30,432 bases of DNA from the NCBI GenBank assembly GCA_964526735.1, contig CAZGLO010000044.1, forward strand, positions 1 to 30,432. The letters are read 5' to 3'. How positions within the stretch are numbered: position 1 is the stretch's first letter; each line of letters opens with the position of its first letter. Made by a program: the position numbers and the translations under genes. Shown in pieces: positions 23,690-30,432 of the stretch. Source of the stretch: JAAUSY01 sp964526735. GTDB lineage: Bacteria; Chloroflexota; Chloroflexia; Chloroflexales; Chloroflexaceae. The notes below the pieces were generated by a model, which saw nothing but the letters and a program-made list of their open reading frames with translations, made no database searches and was not told the DNA's origin.

Positions 23690-24529
23690 CTGTTGCAAAG
23701 TCAGCCAGCCAGGGACTGCTGAAACAACGCCCGATTGATCGTGGCATCCAGTTCGCGCCGTCCTGCTGCCATATTCGCATACTGATGCTTCAGGAACAAC
23801 CCGACCACCGTGTTGTTCAGCACCGCCTGCACGTGCGTCGCCTGCCCCATTCGCACCAGCGCCCGATCCTCCTGCAAGCTCCCATCCCGCCGCCCATGCA
23901 GCCCTGCTGCACGATCTGCAGACACAGGCTGCGCTGCGTGAACATGGCATCCCCGCTGATCAGGATGCCGCGCAGGTCGAGTTGCTGGAGCAGCCGTGGC
24001 GCAGCGCCGATTTCGTTTTCTTTGTCTCCCACTTCGACCCAGCACGACCTGCACGCTCCCGCGAGCCGACATCTCAGATGCAACGCTGGTCAGCACCTCC
24101 TTGGCGGCCCGGGCCAGCGCGTCGGGCTCGACAGCGCTACCCAGAATGCGGCTCCAAGTGGTGGGATGGGGCATCGTGGGGCGGGTCAGCTCGAACAGCG
24201 CACATAGTTCACGCTGGCGATGTATGGCCCACTCAGCTACATCGCGCACCTGATTGGTGCCGGTCAGTTTGGCGAGCACCGCAATGGTCAAGATGACCGC
24301 CAACGGATAGCGTTTGCCGCGGGCGGCACGGCAGTCCGTCACGGTCTGAAAGCGGGCACTGAGTGCCTGGACATCGAGCAAGATCGGGTGGTTCGGCAGA
24401 TTCAGGTCAAACGGTAGTGTGCTATAGTTCATGTGATACCTCGCTGCTTGTCGGATCCATGTGACACTGGGTATCCTACAAGCAGGAGGTATCATTGTCT
24501 ACCATGGCATGGGAAGGACTTTGCAACAG
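23690..24529 (-). mobile_element. ISAs1-family insertion sequence (copy 2), internally deleted, both ends present
   Basis: The 840-base element is bounded by perfect 13-base inverted repeats CTGTTGCAAAGTC (23690-23702) and GACTTTGCAACAG (24517-24529). Intact members of the family are usually above 1.1 kb, so the element is a deletion derivative. No clear target duplication is seen at 8-10 bases on the two sides. Its right neighbour is the promoter of the DUF507 gene; its left neighbour is the 5' end of the PASTA gene. Confidence 0.82.
23701..24432 (-). pseudogene. Broken ISAs1-family transposase (copy 2)
   Basis: The ATG at 24432 (MNYSTLPFDLNLPNHPILL) follows GAGG and looks like the real start. 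The N-terminal DDE-associated region is intact to SVQVVL. A frameshift near 24046 then moves the true reading to another frame with GDKENEIGAAPRLLQQLDLRG and ISGDAMFTQRSL, the block with the second catalytic Asp. At about 23906 a deletion joins CLQIVQQG to LHGRRDGSLQEDRALVRMG, removing some 130 residues including the VVKENQPTL and VYGLTS blocks. The C-terminus and stop (23701-23703) are intact. Because the two lesions compensate, a long but chimeric frame remains open. Confidence 0.88.
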
Positions 24530-24576
24530 TCATGACTTCCGGTTTGCCTCTTGCCCTTGCCTTTTCCCCAGTTTAG

Positions 24577-24606
24577 TTGCACAGACAAGAGTCCTTCTTG
24601 TATACT
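24577..24606 (+). promoter_or_regulatory. Putative promoter of the DUF507 gene
   Basis: TTGCAC at 24577-24582 and TATACT at 24601-24606 with an 18-base spacer, about 80 bases before the ATG and 48 bases after the end of ISAs1 copy 2. Confidence 0.6.
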
Positions 24607-24685
24607 TATTTCAGGCCACACACCAGGCCACATAGAAACGACGGGATACATCAACACAATGCCGAAGGGGTCATAGGTGATAGGT

Positions 24686-24985
24686 ATGCGATTGTCAGAA
24701 GACAAGATTCGCCGTATTGTAGAGCGAATACACGATGGTCTGGAAGAACGCGGGCTGTTGGCATATAAGGATTCTGCCGAGATGAAACGAGGAGAAGCAC
24801 GCGCAGCCCGAATCAAGCGCATCTACGACTTCGTCGTTGCCGATCTGCTGCGCGAGGAAGAAATTGACCGAGAGGTAGAAGATGTCCTCAACAGCTACAG
24901 CCGAACGATTAAGGGAACAGAGCGAGATATTCTCTTCCGAAAGCATAAAGAGGAGATAGCACGCAAAAAAGGCTACATTTTGTAG
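24686..24985 (+). CDS. DUF507 family protein
   Basis: A 99-residue, highly charged, mostly helical protein of the DUF507 family, whose function is not known. MRLSEDKIRRIVERIHDGLE is the typical start, and IDREVEDVLNSYSRTIKGTERDILFRKHKEEIARKKGY matches the family's second half (ID..V...I.S.SR.I..GS..WD.LYRKY). Most members have about 90-190 residues in one or two repeats; this is the single-unit form. I chose ATG 24686, preceded by AGGTGATAGGT, over GTG 24677. It is monocistronic and converges with the gene at 25091. Confidence 0.85.
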   Translation: MRLSEDKIRRIVERIHDGLEERGLLAYKDSAEMKRGEARAARIKRIYDFVVADLLREEEIDREVEDVLNSYSRTIKGTERDILFRKHKEEIARKKGYIL

Positions 24986-24998
24986 CAGGGAAAGGCAA

Positions 24999-25053
24999 AA
25001 CCCGTCACATACACAGTCTTTCGCAGTCTTTGGTGATTGGTGTGTGGCGGGTT
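24999..25053 (-). terminator. Terminator between convergent DUF507 and secreted protein genes
   Basis: AACCCGTCACATAC (24999-25012) pairs with GTGTGTGGCGGGTT (25040-25053) over 14 positions with two G-T pairs. On the minus strand it is followed by TTTTGCCTTT, so it best serves the gene at 25091-26398. On the plus strand only pyrimidines follow. Confidence 0.65.
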
Positions 25054-25090
25054 CTCCCTAACGTGCCTCAAGGGGGCGAAGACCATATGA

Positions 25091-26398
25091 TTACGGTGCC
25101 TTGACGACAAAGTAGGCGATAGATGTATGGCCGCTCTCATTCCCCTGGCCGGTCACGGCCCACACCCCTTCTGGATCGCCTGCATTCGTCGTGACATAAA
25201 ACGGCGATTTTCCTTGCAACATCGCCACGCCATTTTCTGTTCCAATCCCCATCTCTGGTGCTTCTATGACCGTTTGATCGGGTAATGTCACCCAAATACT
25301 CACGGGTTCCCCTCTGCGGAAGCCAAGCAGTGTGATGAGGTAGTCGGTGCCAGACGGGCCTTCTCGCGGCTCAACCGTCGCTGTGAAGTTATCGGGCGGG
25401 AAGTAGCTGGAGGATGAGGATGTGGACTGTTGTCGTTGTTCTGGGTAGGGGTAGGGGGTTACCTGACCATAGCGCCACTTGTAGTAGTGCTGCCCAACAT
25501 TCCCCATTTCCACGCGCCACCCAAGTGGATTACTGGGATTGTAGGTCAAGATGCGTCGCTCATAGACTTGCACCAACACATCGCGCTCTATGTGGTTGAC
25601 CCGCGTCCGCACCCAATATGGCTCACTGGCGGGGTGGCCCATCACATACTGCCAATCAATCAAGAGATCCTGCCGTTGTTCACCATTGATTTGTACCTTC
25701 CCAACCTTCTGGAGAAACTCCCAAAACACCCGCGGAATATTGTGCCCAAGCACGCTATCGTAGTAAACAAGGCGCGTTTCGGGGTAGGCGGCGGCAAGAT
25801 CAGGACGATGACTGACCTCGCTATTTCGGTTGAGGGTTTCATCAACTAGTTCGCCTTGACGGGGTGGTGCCGTATTCTCGCCCATGGTCGGCCCAAGCGG
25901 CTCATCAGTGGCGATCTGCATCCGACTATCGATATTTGCCGTCGTGACGGGGCCAAAGCTGGCATAGGTAGGAGCACTTGCGTTGGTTCTATCGGGGTCG
26001 CCCGCAATGGGTATTTGTACCGTGCCCAATGCCACCGTCTCACTATCTCCCACACGGATGCTGCCACTAATCATCTCAATGCTGAGCATCCCCGCGGTGA
26101 CATACCACGAACTAGCGGGGTCTTCATTGGGGCTGGTAATCTCCATGCGCCCCTTATCCCAATACATCACCCGCCGCTTGCCCACAATCCCTTGGCGATA
26201 CTCCTCGTCGAACGTGGTAAAGGGACGTGGCCCCCAATACCACGTCCGTTCTACTATCCCCTCGGCAACAAGTGCATCGGTTCGCCCCCACAGTCCATAG
26301 AAGGCCTGCTCTTGTAGCGATGCTTGAGCCAATACCTGGGGGATCGCAGCCCCGATCAACAACAATAATCCGACCACTATGAATATTCGTTTCTTCAT
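25091..26398 (-). CDS. Secreted Chloroflexota-type protein of unknown function
   Basis: A 435-residue exported protein. Signal peptide MKKRIFIVVGLLLLIGAAIP ends near VLAQA. The central part (about 30-330) has WGRTDALVAEGIVERTWYWG, VMYWDKGRMEITSP, WYVTAGMLSIEMISG, then VFWEFLQKVG, VLVQVYERRILTYNP and WRVEMGNVGQHYYKWRYG. I recognise these blocks from many predicted secreted proteins of Chloroflexota, which have no assigned function. A Ser-rich linker (SSSSSYFPP) leads to a C-terminal beta-sandwich-like domain. ATG 26398 has AGAGG 6 bases upstream; the longer frame from 26626 lacks a signal peptide. Neither enzyme motifs nor anchors are seen. Confidence 0.78.
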   Translation of the reverse strand: MKKRIFIVVGLLLLIGAAIPQVLAQASLQEQAFYGLWGRTDALVAEGIVERTWYWGPRPFTTFDEEYRQGIVGKRRVMYWDKGRMEITSPNEDPASSWYVTAGMLSIEMISGSIRVGDSETVALGTVQIPIAGDPDRTNASAPTYASFGPVTTANIDSRMQIATDEPLGPTMGENTAPPRQGELVDETLNRNSEVSHRPDLAAAYPETRLVYYDSVLGHNIPRVFWEFLQKVGKVQINGEQRQDLLIDWQYVMGHPASEPYWVRTRVNHIERDVLVQVYERRILTYNPSNPLGWRVEMGNVGQHYYKWRYGQVTPYPYPEQRQQSTSSSSSYFPPDNFTATVEPREGPSGTDYLITLLGFRRGEPVSIWVTLPDQTVIEAPEMGIGTENGVAMLQGKSPFYVTTNAGDPEGVWAVTGQGNESGHTSIAYFVVKAP

Positions 26399-26483
26399 GA
26401 CAACCTCTGCTTCCGTGACTTGCGTATCAGCGCCCCTGAACCTACCAAGTGCACACCCTCGATATTCCTTGATAACTCCTTCT

Positions 26484-26513
26484 ATTGTACCCGAATCTAC
26501 AGATGAGGCGCAA
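26484..26513 (-). promoter_or_regulatory. Putative promoter of the secreted protein gene
   Basis: On the minus strand TTGCGC and TACAAT are separated by 18 bases, about 85 bases before the ATG at 26398. The 226-base gap between this gene and pgi (divergent) must also hold the pgi promoter, which I could not place. Confidence 0.5.
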
Positions 26514-26624
26514 TTCAGTTGCGGCAAATGGGCGGGCGTGCTAAGATGGCGCAGGTGGTTTTCTTTGGAGTTTTGGTTTGGTCTTTGAATACAAGAAAAA
26601 TGATTAGAAAGCAGTAGGTGGGAC

Positions 26625-28046
26625 ATGCAATATCACGATGCCACGTGGCGAGCGTCGCAACGCATTCGGATTGATATCAACAACGCTTTGAAATCAGGAT
26701 GTGGCGCGGAAGGAGTGGACGTTGCCGAGATACACGCCAACGTTGAGCGCACCAACGCCGCCATCGCAGCCGTGCAGGCCAATCGTGAGGAGTTGGGCTG
26801 GCCCGATCTCCATGAGCAAGATGTCACGGTGATAGAAGAATATGCCGCTGCCAAGCGCGATCAGGTTGAAAACTTCGTCGTGTTGGGGATTGGCGGCTCT
26901 GCGTTGGGCAACATCGCGGTGCAGCAGGCCATCAACGGCCCCTTCTACAATTCGCTTCCCCGTGACCAACGCGGTGGGCCACGGCTCTTTGTCCTTGACA
27001 ACAGCGACCCAGAATACAACCTTGGGCTGCTCCAAACCCTCGATCTCAAGCACACACTCTTCAATGTCATCAGCAAGAGCGGCACGACCGCCGAAACGAT
27101 GTCCTCATTCCTCTACTTCCGCCAGGCATTGGCCGACCGGCTTGGAGGGGAATCGGCCCTCAAAGACCACATCGTGCTCACAACTGACCCCACCAAGGGG
27201 TTTTTGCGCGAAATCGGCTCCCGCGAAGGGTGGACGATGTTGAGTTTGCCTCCCAAGGTAGGTGGGCGGTTCTCTGTATTGACGACCGTCGGGCTGCTTT
27301 CCGCCGCCATGACTGGCGTTGATATCCAGGCGTTGCTCGCCGGAGCAGCTTATGGTGATGAGCTATGCCGCGAAGCCGACACCCTCCGCAACCCAGCCGC
27401 GCTTGGTGCCCTGGTCAACTACCTCTTGGCGCAGAAGGGCAAAAATATCGTCGTGATGATGCCCTACGCACAGCGGCTCAAAGAGGTCTCCGATTGGTTT
27501 GTCCAACTGTGGGCAGAGAGCCTTGGCAAGAAGGTTGACCGCGAAGGGAATGAGGTGCGCGTCGGCACAACCCCCGTCAAGGCCCTCGGCGCGACGGATC
27601 AGCACTCGCAAGTACAGCTCTATGTAGAAGGCCCGTACGACAAGCTCATCAACTTCTTGGCGGTTGAGCGCTACCACGAAGTTGGTATGCTCCCGCCCGC
27701 CTACGGCGACCTTGAAGGCGTGGGCTATCTTGGCGGGCACAGCTTCCAAGAGCTGATACAGGCCGAGCAGCAGGCAACGGCCATTGCCCTGAGTGAGGCA
27801 GGTCAACCAAATATCACTCACACCGTCCCGGAAATCAACGAGTTTACGCTTGGCCAGCTCTTTATGATGTTTGAGATGCAGACGGCCATCGCCGGTGAAC
27901 TCTACAACATCAACGCCTTTGACCAGCCCGGCGTCGAGGCGGGGAAAGTCAATACCTATGCCTTGTTGGGCCGCGGGGGCTTTGAGCAGCGCCGCCAAGA
28001 AATCGAAACGCGCAAACAACAGCGCGATGAGACGTGGGTCGTTTAG
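26625..28046 (+). CDS. pgi: Glucose-6-phosphate isomerase
   Basis: Pgi interconverts glucose 6-phosphate and fructose 6-phosphate in glycolysis and gluconeogenesis. In 473 residues the phosphosugar (SIS) folds show VVLGIGGSALGN, VISKSGTTAETM and PPKVGGRFSVLTTVGLL, the phosphate- and sugar-binding loops. DQHSQVQLYVEG contains a catalytic-region His, and the C-terminal segment has NINAFDQPGVEAGK with Gln and Lys typical of the active site. The size is like the shorter bacterial and archaeal-type members rather than the 550-residue enterobacterial enzyme. The start ATG 26625 follows GTAGGTGG. The next gene begins 39 bases later on the same strand. Confidence 0.93.
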   Translation: MQYHDATWRASQRIRIDINNALKSGCGAEGVDVAEIHANVERTNAAIAAVQANREELGWPDLHEQDVTVIEEYAAAKRDQVENFVVLGIGGSALGNIAVQQAINGPFYNSLPRDQRGGPRLFVLDNSDPEYNLGLLQTLDLKHTLFNVISKSGTTAETMSSFLYFRQALADRLGGESALKDHIVLTTDPTKGFLREIGSREGWTMLSLPPKVGGRFSVLTTVGLLSAAMTGVDIQALLAGAAYGDELCREADTLRNPAALGALVNYLLAQKGKNIVVMMPYAQRLKEVSDWFVQLWAESLGKKVDREGNEVRVGTTPVKALGATDQHSQVQLYVEGPYDKLINFLAVERYHEVGMLPPAYGDLEGVGYLGGHSFQELIQAEQQATAIALSEAGQPNITHTVPEINEFTLGQLFMMFEMQTAIAGELYNINAFDQPGVEAGKVNTYALLGRGGFEQRRQEIETRKQQRDETWVV

Positions 28047-28085
28047 AGGATTATCTAGGAATACCTAAGATCGTCCAGCCAAGAA

Positions 28086-28607
28086 ATGGGTATCGTAACA
28101 CTCGATGAGCTTGCGGCCTTGCGCGGGCAATGGCACCACCAAGGGCTGCAAGTAATATTGACGAACGGAGTGTTTGACCTGCTCCACAGTGGCCACGTGC
28201 GCTACTTGGAGCAGGCCCGCGCTCTCGGCGACCTCCTCATCGTGGCCATCAACAGCGATAGCTCAACGCGGGCCATCAAGGGGCCAACGCGCCCCCTCGT
28301 CCCCGAAGCTGACCGCGTGGCGGTGGTAGCCGCACTGCGCTGTGTTGATTATGTGGTGGTCTTCTCCACCCCGACCGCCGAAAACGTCGTTGCGGCTATC
28401 CAGCCGACCTACTACGTCAAGGGCGGGGATTATGCTCTCCCCCCCGCCAGCCAAGCCCCCCAATCTCCCATCGCCATAGACGAAGACCGATTGCCGGAAG
28501 CGCGTATTGCGCGTGCTCACGGTGGCCGCGTGTTGCTTATCCCTTACCTCCCCGGCCACTCCACCTCTGACCTGATTGCGCGTATTAAGGCGCTTCCGCC
28601 AGCATAG
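28086..28607 (+). CDS. Heptose 1-phosphate adenylyltransferase-like nucleotidyltransferase
   Basis: A cytidylyltransferase-fold enzyme of the RfaE2/HldE C-terminal type, which activates D-glycero-D-manno-heptose 1-phosphate with ATP to ADP-heptose. TNGVFDLLHSGHVRYLEQAR holds the HxGH-type nucleotide motif, and AINSDSSTRAIKGPTRP and YYVKGGDY are typical. Compared with the usual form, about 12 Pro/Ser-rich residues are inserted after GGDY. No heptose kinase or isomerase gene is in the window. In a monoderm-like Chloroflexota the product would serve a surface glycan rather than LPS; that is inference. It probably shares a transcript with pgi. Its last 23 bases overlap the 3' end of the gene on the other strand. 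Confidence 0.82.
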   Translation: MGIVTLDELAALRGQWHHQGLQVILTNGVFDLLHSGHVRYLEQARALGDLLIVAINSDSSTRAIKGPTRPLVPEADRVAVVAALRCVDYVVVFSTPTAENVVAAIQPTYYVKGGDYALPPASQAPQSPIAIDEDRLPEARIARAHGGRVLLIPYLPGHSTSDLIARIKALPPA

Positions 28608-30288
28608 TGCGATATTGTTCGCGTTGTGCCTCCCGACCGGCCATCTCCGTAATCTGCTCCCACACGGCGGAGATACGTTGTGCTGCTTCTATACTCCCCC
28701 CCGTGCTATCTCCCATATCCTCACTACCCTCTTCTACGGGCGACAGAAGCGTTTCACGTAACACCCGCTGCATCGTCTGCTGATAATACCAGTGGTGCGC
28801 AATGGTAAGCGGGTGTATCCAGTTGGGCGTGGTGAGCACACGGCGCGCCACCTCATTGTCGCCGTTTAGCAAAGCATCACTCGCCTCTTGCGCTTGCCCT
28901 TCATTCATCGCGTTGCGGAGGGAGAGTAGGAACGCTAACCCCACCTCTTGGGTTGATGGCGGAGCATGTGCGTGGATACTCCCTGCCCACCCGCCATAGC
29001 CGCCGTAGAGCGCATAGTTCACACCGTTGATGGCATGCGGGCAACGAGTATACCTCCCTTGGTTATCTTGGCTGCACGGCTGTATGCTGCCGCGCTGCGG
29101 GTCGAAGACCATATCGCTGCCGGGGAGCGGGGTAATCACCCCATCATACGCGCCTCCGGTCGGTTGCACGCCATCCCACTCTATCGTCAACGCACACCGC
29201 CCCTCGCCAAACAACCTCCGTGCGTCGGCGCGGGTGAACTGCTGCTGCTGAGGCGGGGCATATCTCATTATGGCCTTAAAGACATCAAACGCGGCACGAA
29301 AACCAGCCGTCGCCGCGGTAGGTTGCATGGTCTCGTGATCGAAGAACACCCCTTGCTGATGACCGTGCGTCTGCAGATACCCGCCCGCAATCGCCCATAC
29401 GAGGTGATAAGGGAGGATTTCGGGGGAGAGGGCCAGGCATGAGCCGTAATCTGGCTCGCCATCGCGGTTGAGGTCGCGCCCATTGAATGTCCGTGTAACC
29501 GCAATGTAATCTTCCCACGTCGTTGGCGGGGGAATGCGATACTGCGCCAAAAGATCATCACGGTAGCGCAACAACGGCAAGCTCGTACGTAGGGATATCG
29601 CATACAAATGGCCATTATCGCCCATCGTAATGCCGCGAAAAACCGAAGGCTGTTCGTTGGATGGAGTAAGTGCATCGTGTTGCACCAGCTGCGAGAGGTT
29701 CGCAACGTAGCCGGTGGCTGCCACATCGCGCACCCACCCACCAGGAAGGACGACCACGTCATACCGAAACGTATCTGTCAAGACCACAGTGTTTAGCATC
29801 GTGGGGAGAGAAGAGAAGGAGACACTTGTGATCGCGACCCATGCGCCGGTCTGCTGTTGGAAGCGGCCCGCCTGCGCCTCAACCGCGTCACGCATATCTT
29901 CCTCCACAAGAACCCGCACAAGTCTCCCCGTGAATGGCCCAATGGCCTGTGTTGGCGAGACGAGGGACGAGGAGGAAAGAGGTTTCGTAGGCGAAGGGGA
30001 AGGCAAAGCATGGGTAGGAGATGGGTCAGGGCGGGGGGGGAGAGCAGGTGAGGGGGTGGATGAGGGGGTGGATGAGGGCGAGATCGCCGTCGCGCACCCC
30101 GCAAGCAGCAGCACCACTGCCATGAACGCCATATAGGCGGCCACCCACGTAAAGCGTGCAAAATGTAGGGAAGGCCATCCCCCCACGGCAAACATCTTGG
30201 GAAGGCAGATACGATGGGAAAGGCATATAGAGGCCAGGTTGATTTCCTGGTTGGCTTGGATCGGTTGATATCGTGTATGTAGGCGCAA
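28585..30288 (-). CDS. Family 1 extracellular solute-binding lipoprotein
   Basis: A 567-residue lipoprotein resembling sugar-type ABC binding proteins (MalE/UgpB fold). A long basic N-region precedes the membrane helix and lipobox LLLAGC (near residue 65), then a Ser/Pro/Thr linker of about 50 residues. The binding domain shows RVLVEEDMRDAVEAQAGRFQQQTGAW, YDVVVLPGGWVRDVAATGYVANL, PLLRYRDDLLAQYRIPPPTTWEDYI, and DLNRDGEPDYGSCLAL, a possible calcium loop. The ending is helical. No permease or ATPase gene is nearby in the window, so the transporter partners lie outside or elsewhere. TTG 30288 has GAGGA 8 bases before it; ATG 30195 is an alternative without a site. Confidence 0.82.
   Translation of the reverse strand: MRLHTRYQPIQANQEINLASICLSHRICLPKMFAVGGWPSLHFARFTWVAAYMAFMAVVLLLAGCATAISPSSTPSSTPSPALPPRPDPSPTHALPSPSPTKPLSSSSLVSPTQAIGPFTGRLVRVLVEEDMRDAVEAQAGRFQQQTGAWVAITSVSFSSLPTMLNTVVLTDTFRYDVVVLPGGWVRDVAATGYVANLSQLVQHDALTPSNEQPSVFRGITMGDNGHLYAISLRTSLPLLRYRDDLLAQYRIPPPTTWEDYIAVTRTFNGRDLNRDGEPDYGSCLALSPEILPYHLVWAIAGGYLQTHGHQQGVFFDHETMQPTAATAGFRAAFDVFKAIMRYAPPQQQQFTRADARRLFGEGRCALTIEWDGVQPTGGAYDGVITPLPGSDMVFDPQRGSIQPCSQDNQGRYTRCPHAINGVNYALYGGYGGWAGSIHAHAPPSTQEVGLAFLLSLRNAMNEGQAQEASDALLNGDNEVARRVLTTPNWIHPLTIAHHWYYQQTMQRVLRETLLSPVEEGSEDMGDSTGGSIEAAQRISAVWEQITEMAGREAQREQYRTMLAEAP
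30055..30080 (-). repeat. 12-base tandem repeat in the lipoprotein linker
   Basis: GTGGATGAGGGG-type units in tandem encode the repeated SSTP of the linker. It is a low-complexity coding repeat. Confidence 0.55.
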
Positions 30289-30396
30289 GTTGAGTGTTCC
30301 TCATTATTCTGCTATGATGTCTTTGTCGCAAAGCCATCTTAACATCGATCTTTTGATCGTATTTGATCGTCCGTCGTTCATAGATGTTTACCCTTC

Positions 30397-30432
30397 AGGG
30401 CGGGAAACCCACCCGCTTTCAGCGGTGGGAGG
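30397..30432 (+). mobile_element. Possible end of an IS200/IS605-type element (cut by window edge)
   Basis: GGGCGGGAAA is followed by a hairpin CCCACC, bulged C, GCT, loop TTC, AGC, GGTGGG (30408-30429) and then AGG. This G/C-rich stem with a CTTTCAG core, preceded by GGGAAA, is a common form of the terminal hairpin and omega RNA 3' end of tnpB elements. No tnpB gene lies to its left (the solute-binding protein gene is there), so it is the left end of an element continuing beyond the window or a solo remnant. Confidence 0.4.

Overview
The window looks like a chromosomal segment of a member of the Chloroflexota. The main reasons are a secreted protein (25091-26398) of a lineage-typical type ending in an NVGQHYYKWRYG block, many lipoproteins with long Pro/Thr/Ser linkers, a PheS with a four-cysteine insert, and the gene complement. 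This assignment is inference; no rRNA or other marker is present to place it lower.

Layout. 1-814 holds the right part of a broken ISAs1-family insertion sequence, followed by a small winged-helix-like regulator on the minus strand. About 700 bases then carry no intact gene but may hold the 3' remnant of an IS200/IS605-type (tnpB) element. From 2127 to 8757 there is a plus-strand block for translation: rpsU with its own terminator, then infC-rpmI-rplT, a SpoU/TrmH methyltransferase, a small unknown gene, pheS, and a membrane protein resembling GT-C glycosyltransferases. The infC leader is elaborate: promoter, structured RNA with a terminator-like hairpin, second promoter, further hairpins. 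IF3 carries a 95-residue tail ending in an Asp/His-rich tract.

From 22386 back to 8726 the minus strand carries carB, a PAS-STAS (RsbR-like) stress regulator, then the glycine betaine/proline transporter proV-proW-proX with a second proX, then cobalamin-dependent methionine synthase metH only 66 bases further on. A promoter just past the regulator gene, with a leader of about 320 nt, probably drives the transporter genes and perhaps metH. This couples osmolyte uptake with methyl-group metabolism on one strand.

22600-24530 is an insertion-rich segment: a degraded ISAs1 transposase relic, a two-PASTA-domain lipoprotein gene with a strong terminator, and a second internally deleted ISAs1 copy with intact 13-bp terminal inverted repeats. 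Then follow a DUF507 gene, a secreted protein (minus strand), pgi, a heptose-phosphate adenylyltransferase-like gene, and a family-1 solute-binding lipoprotein (minus strand). The window ends inside a hairpin that looks like an IS200/IS605-type element end.

The most interesting points are the metal-ligand-like tail on IF3, the attenuator or small RNA in front of infC, the complementary deletions in the two ISAs1 copies, the hairpin that hides the strong ribosome-binding sequence in front of proX, and the apparent proVWX-proX2-metH transcription unit. No CRISPR array, tRNA or rRNA was found.
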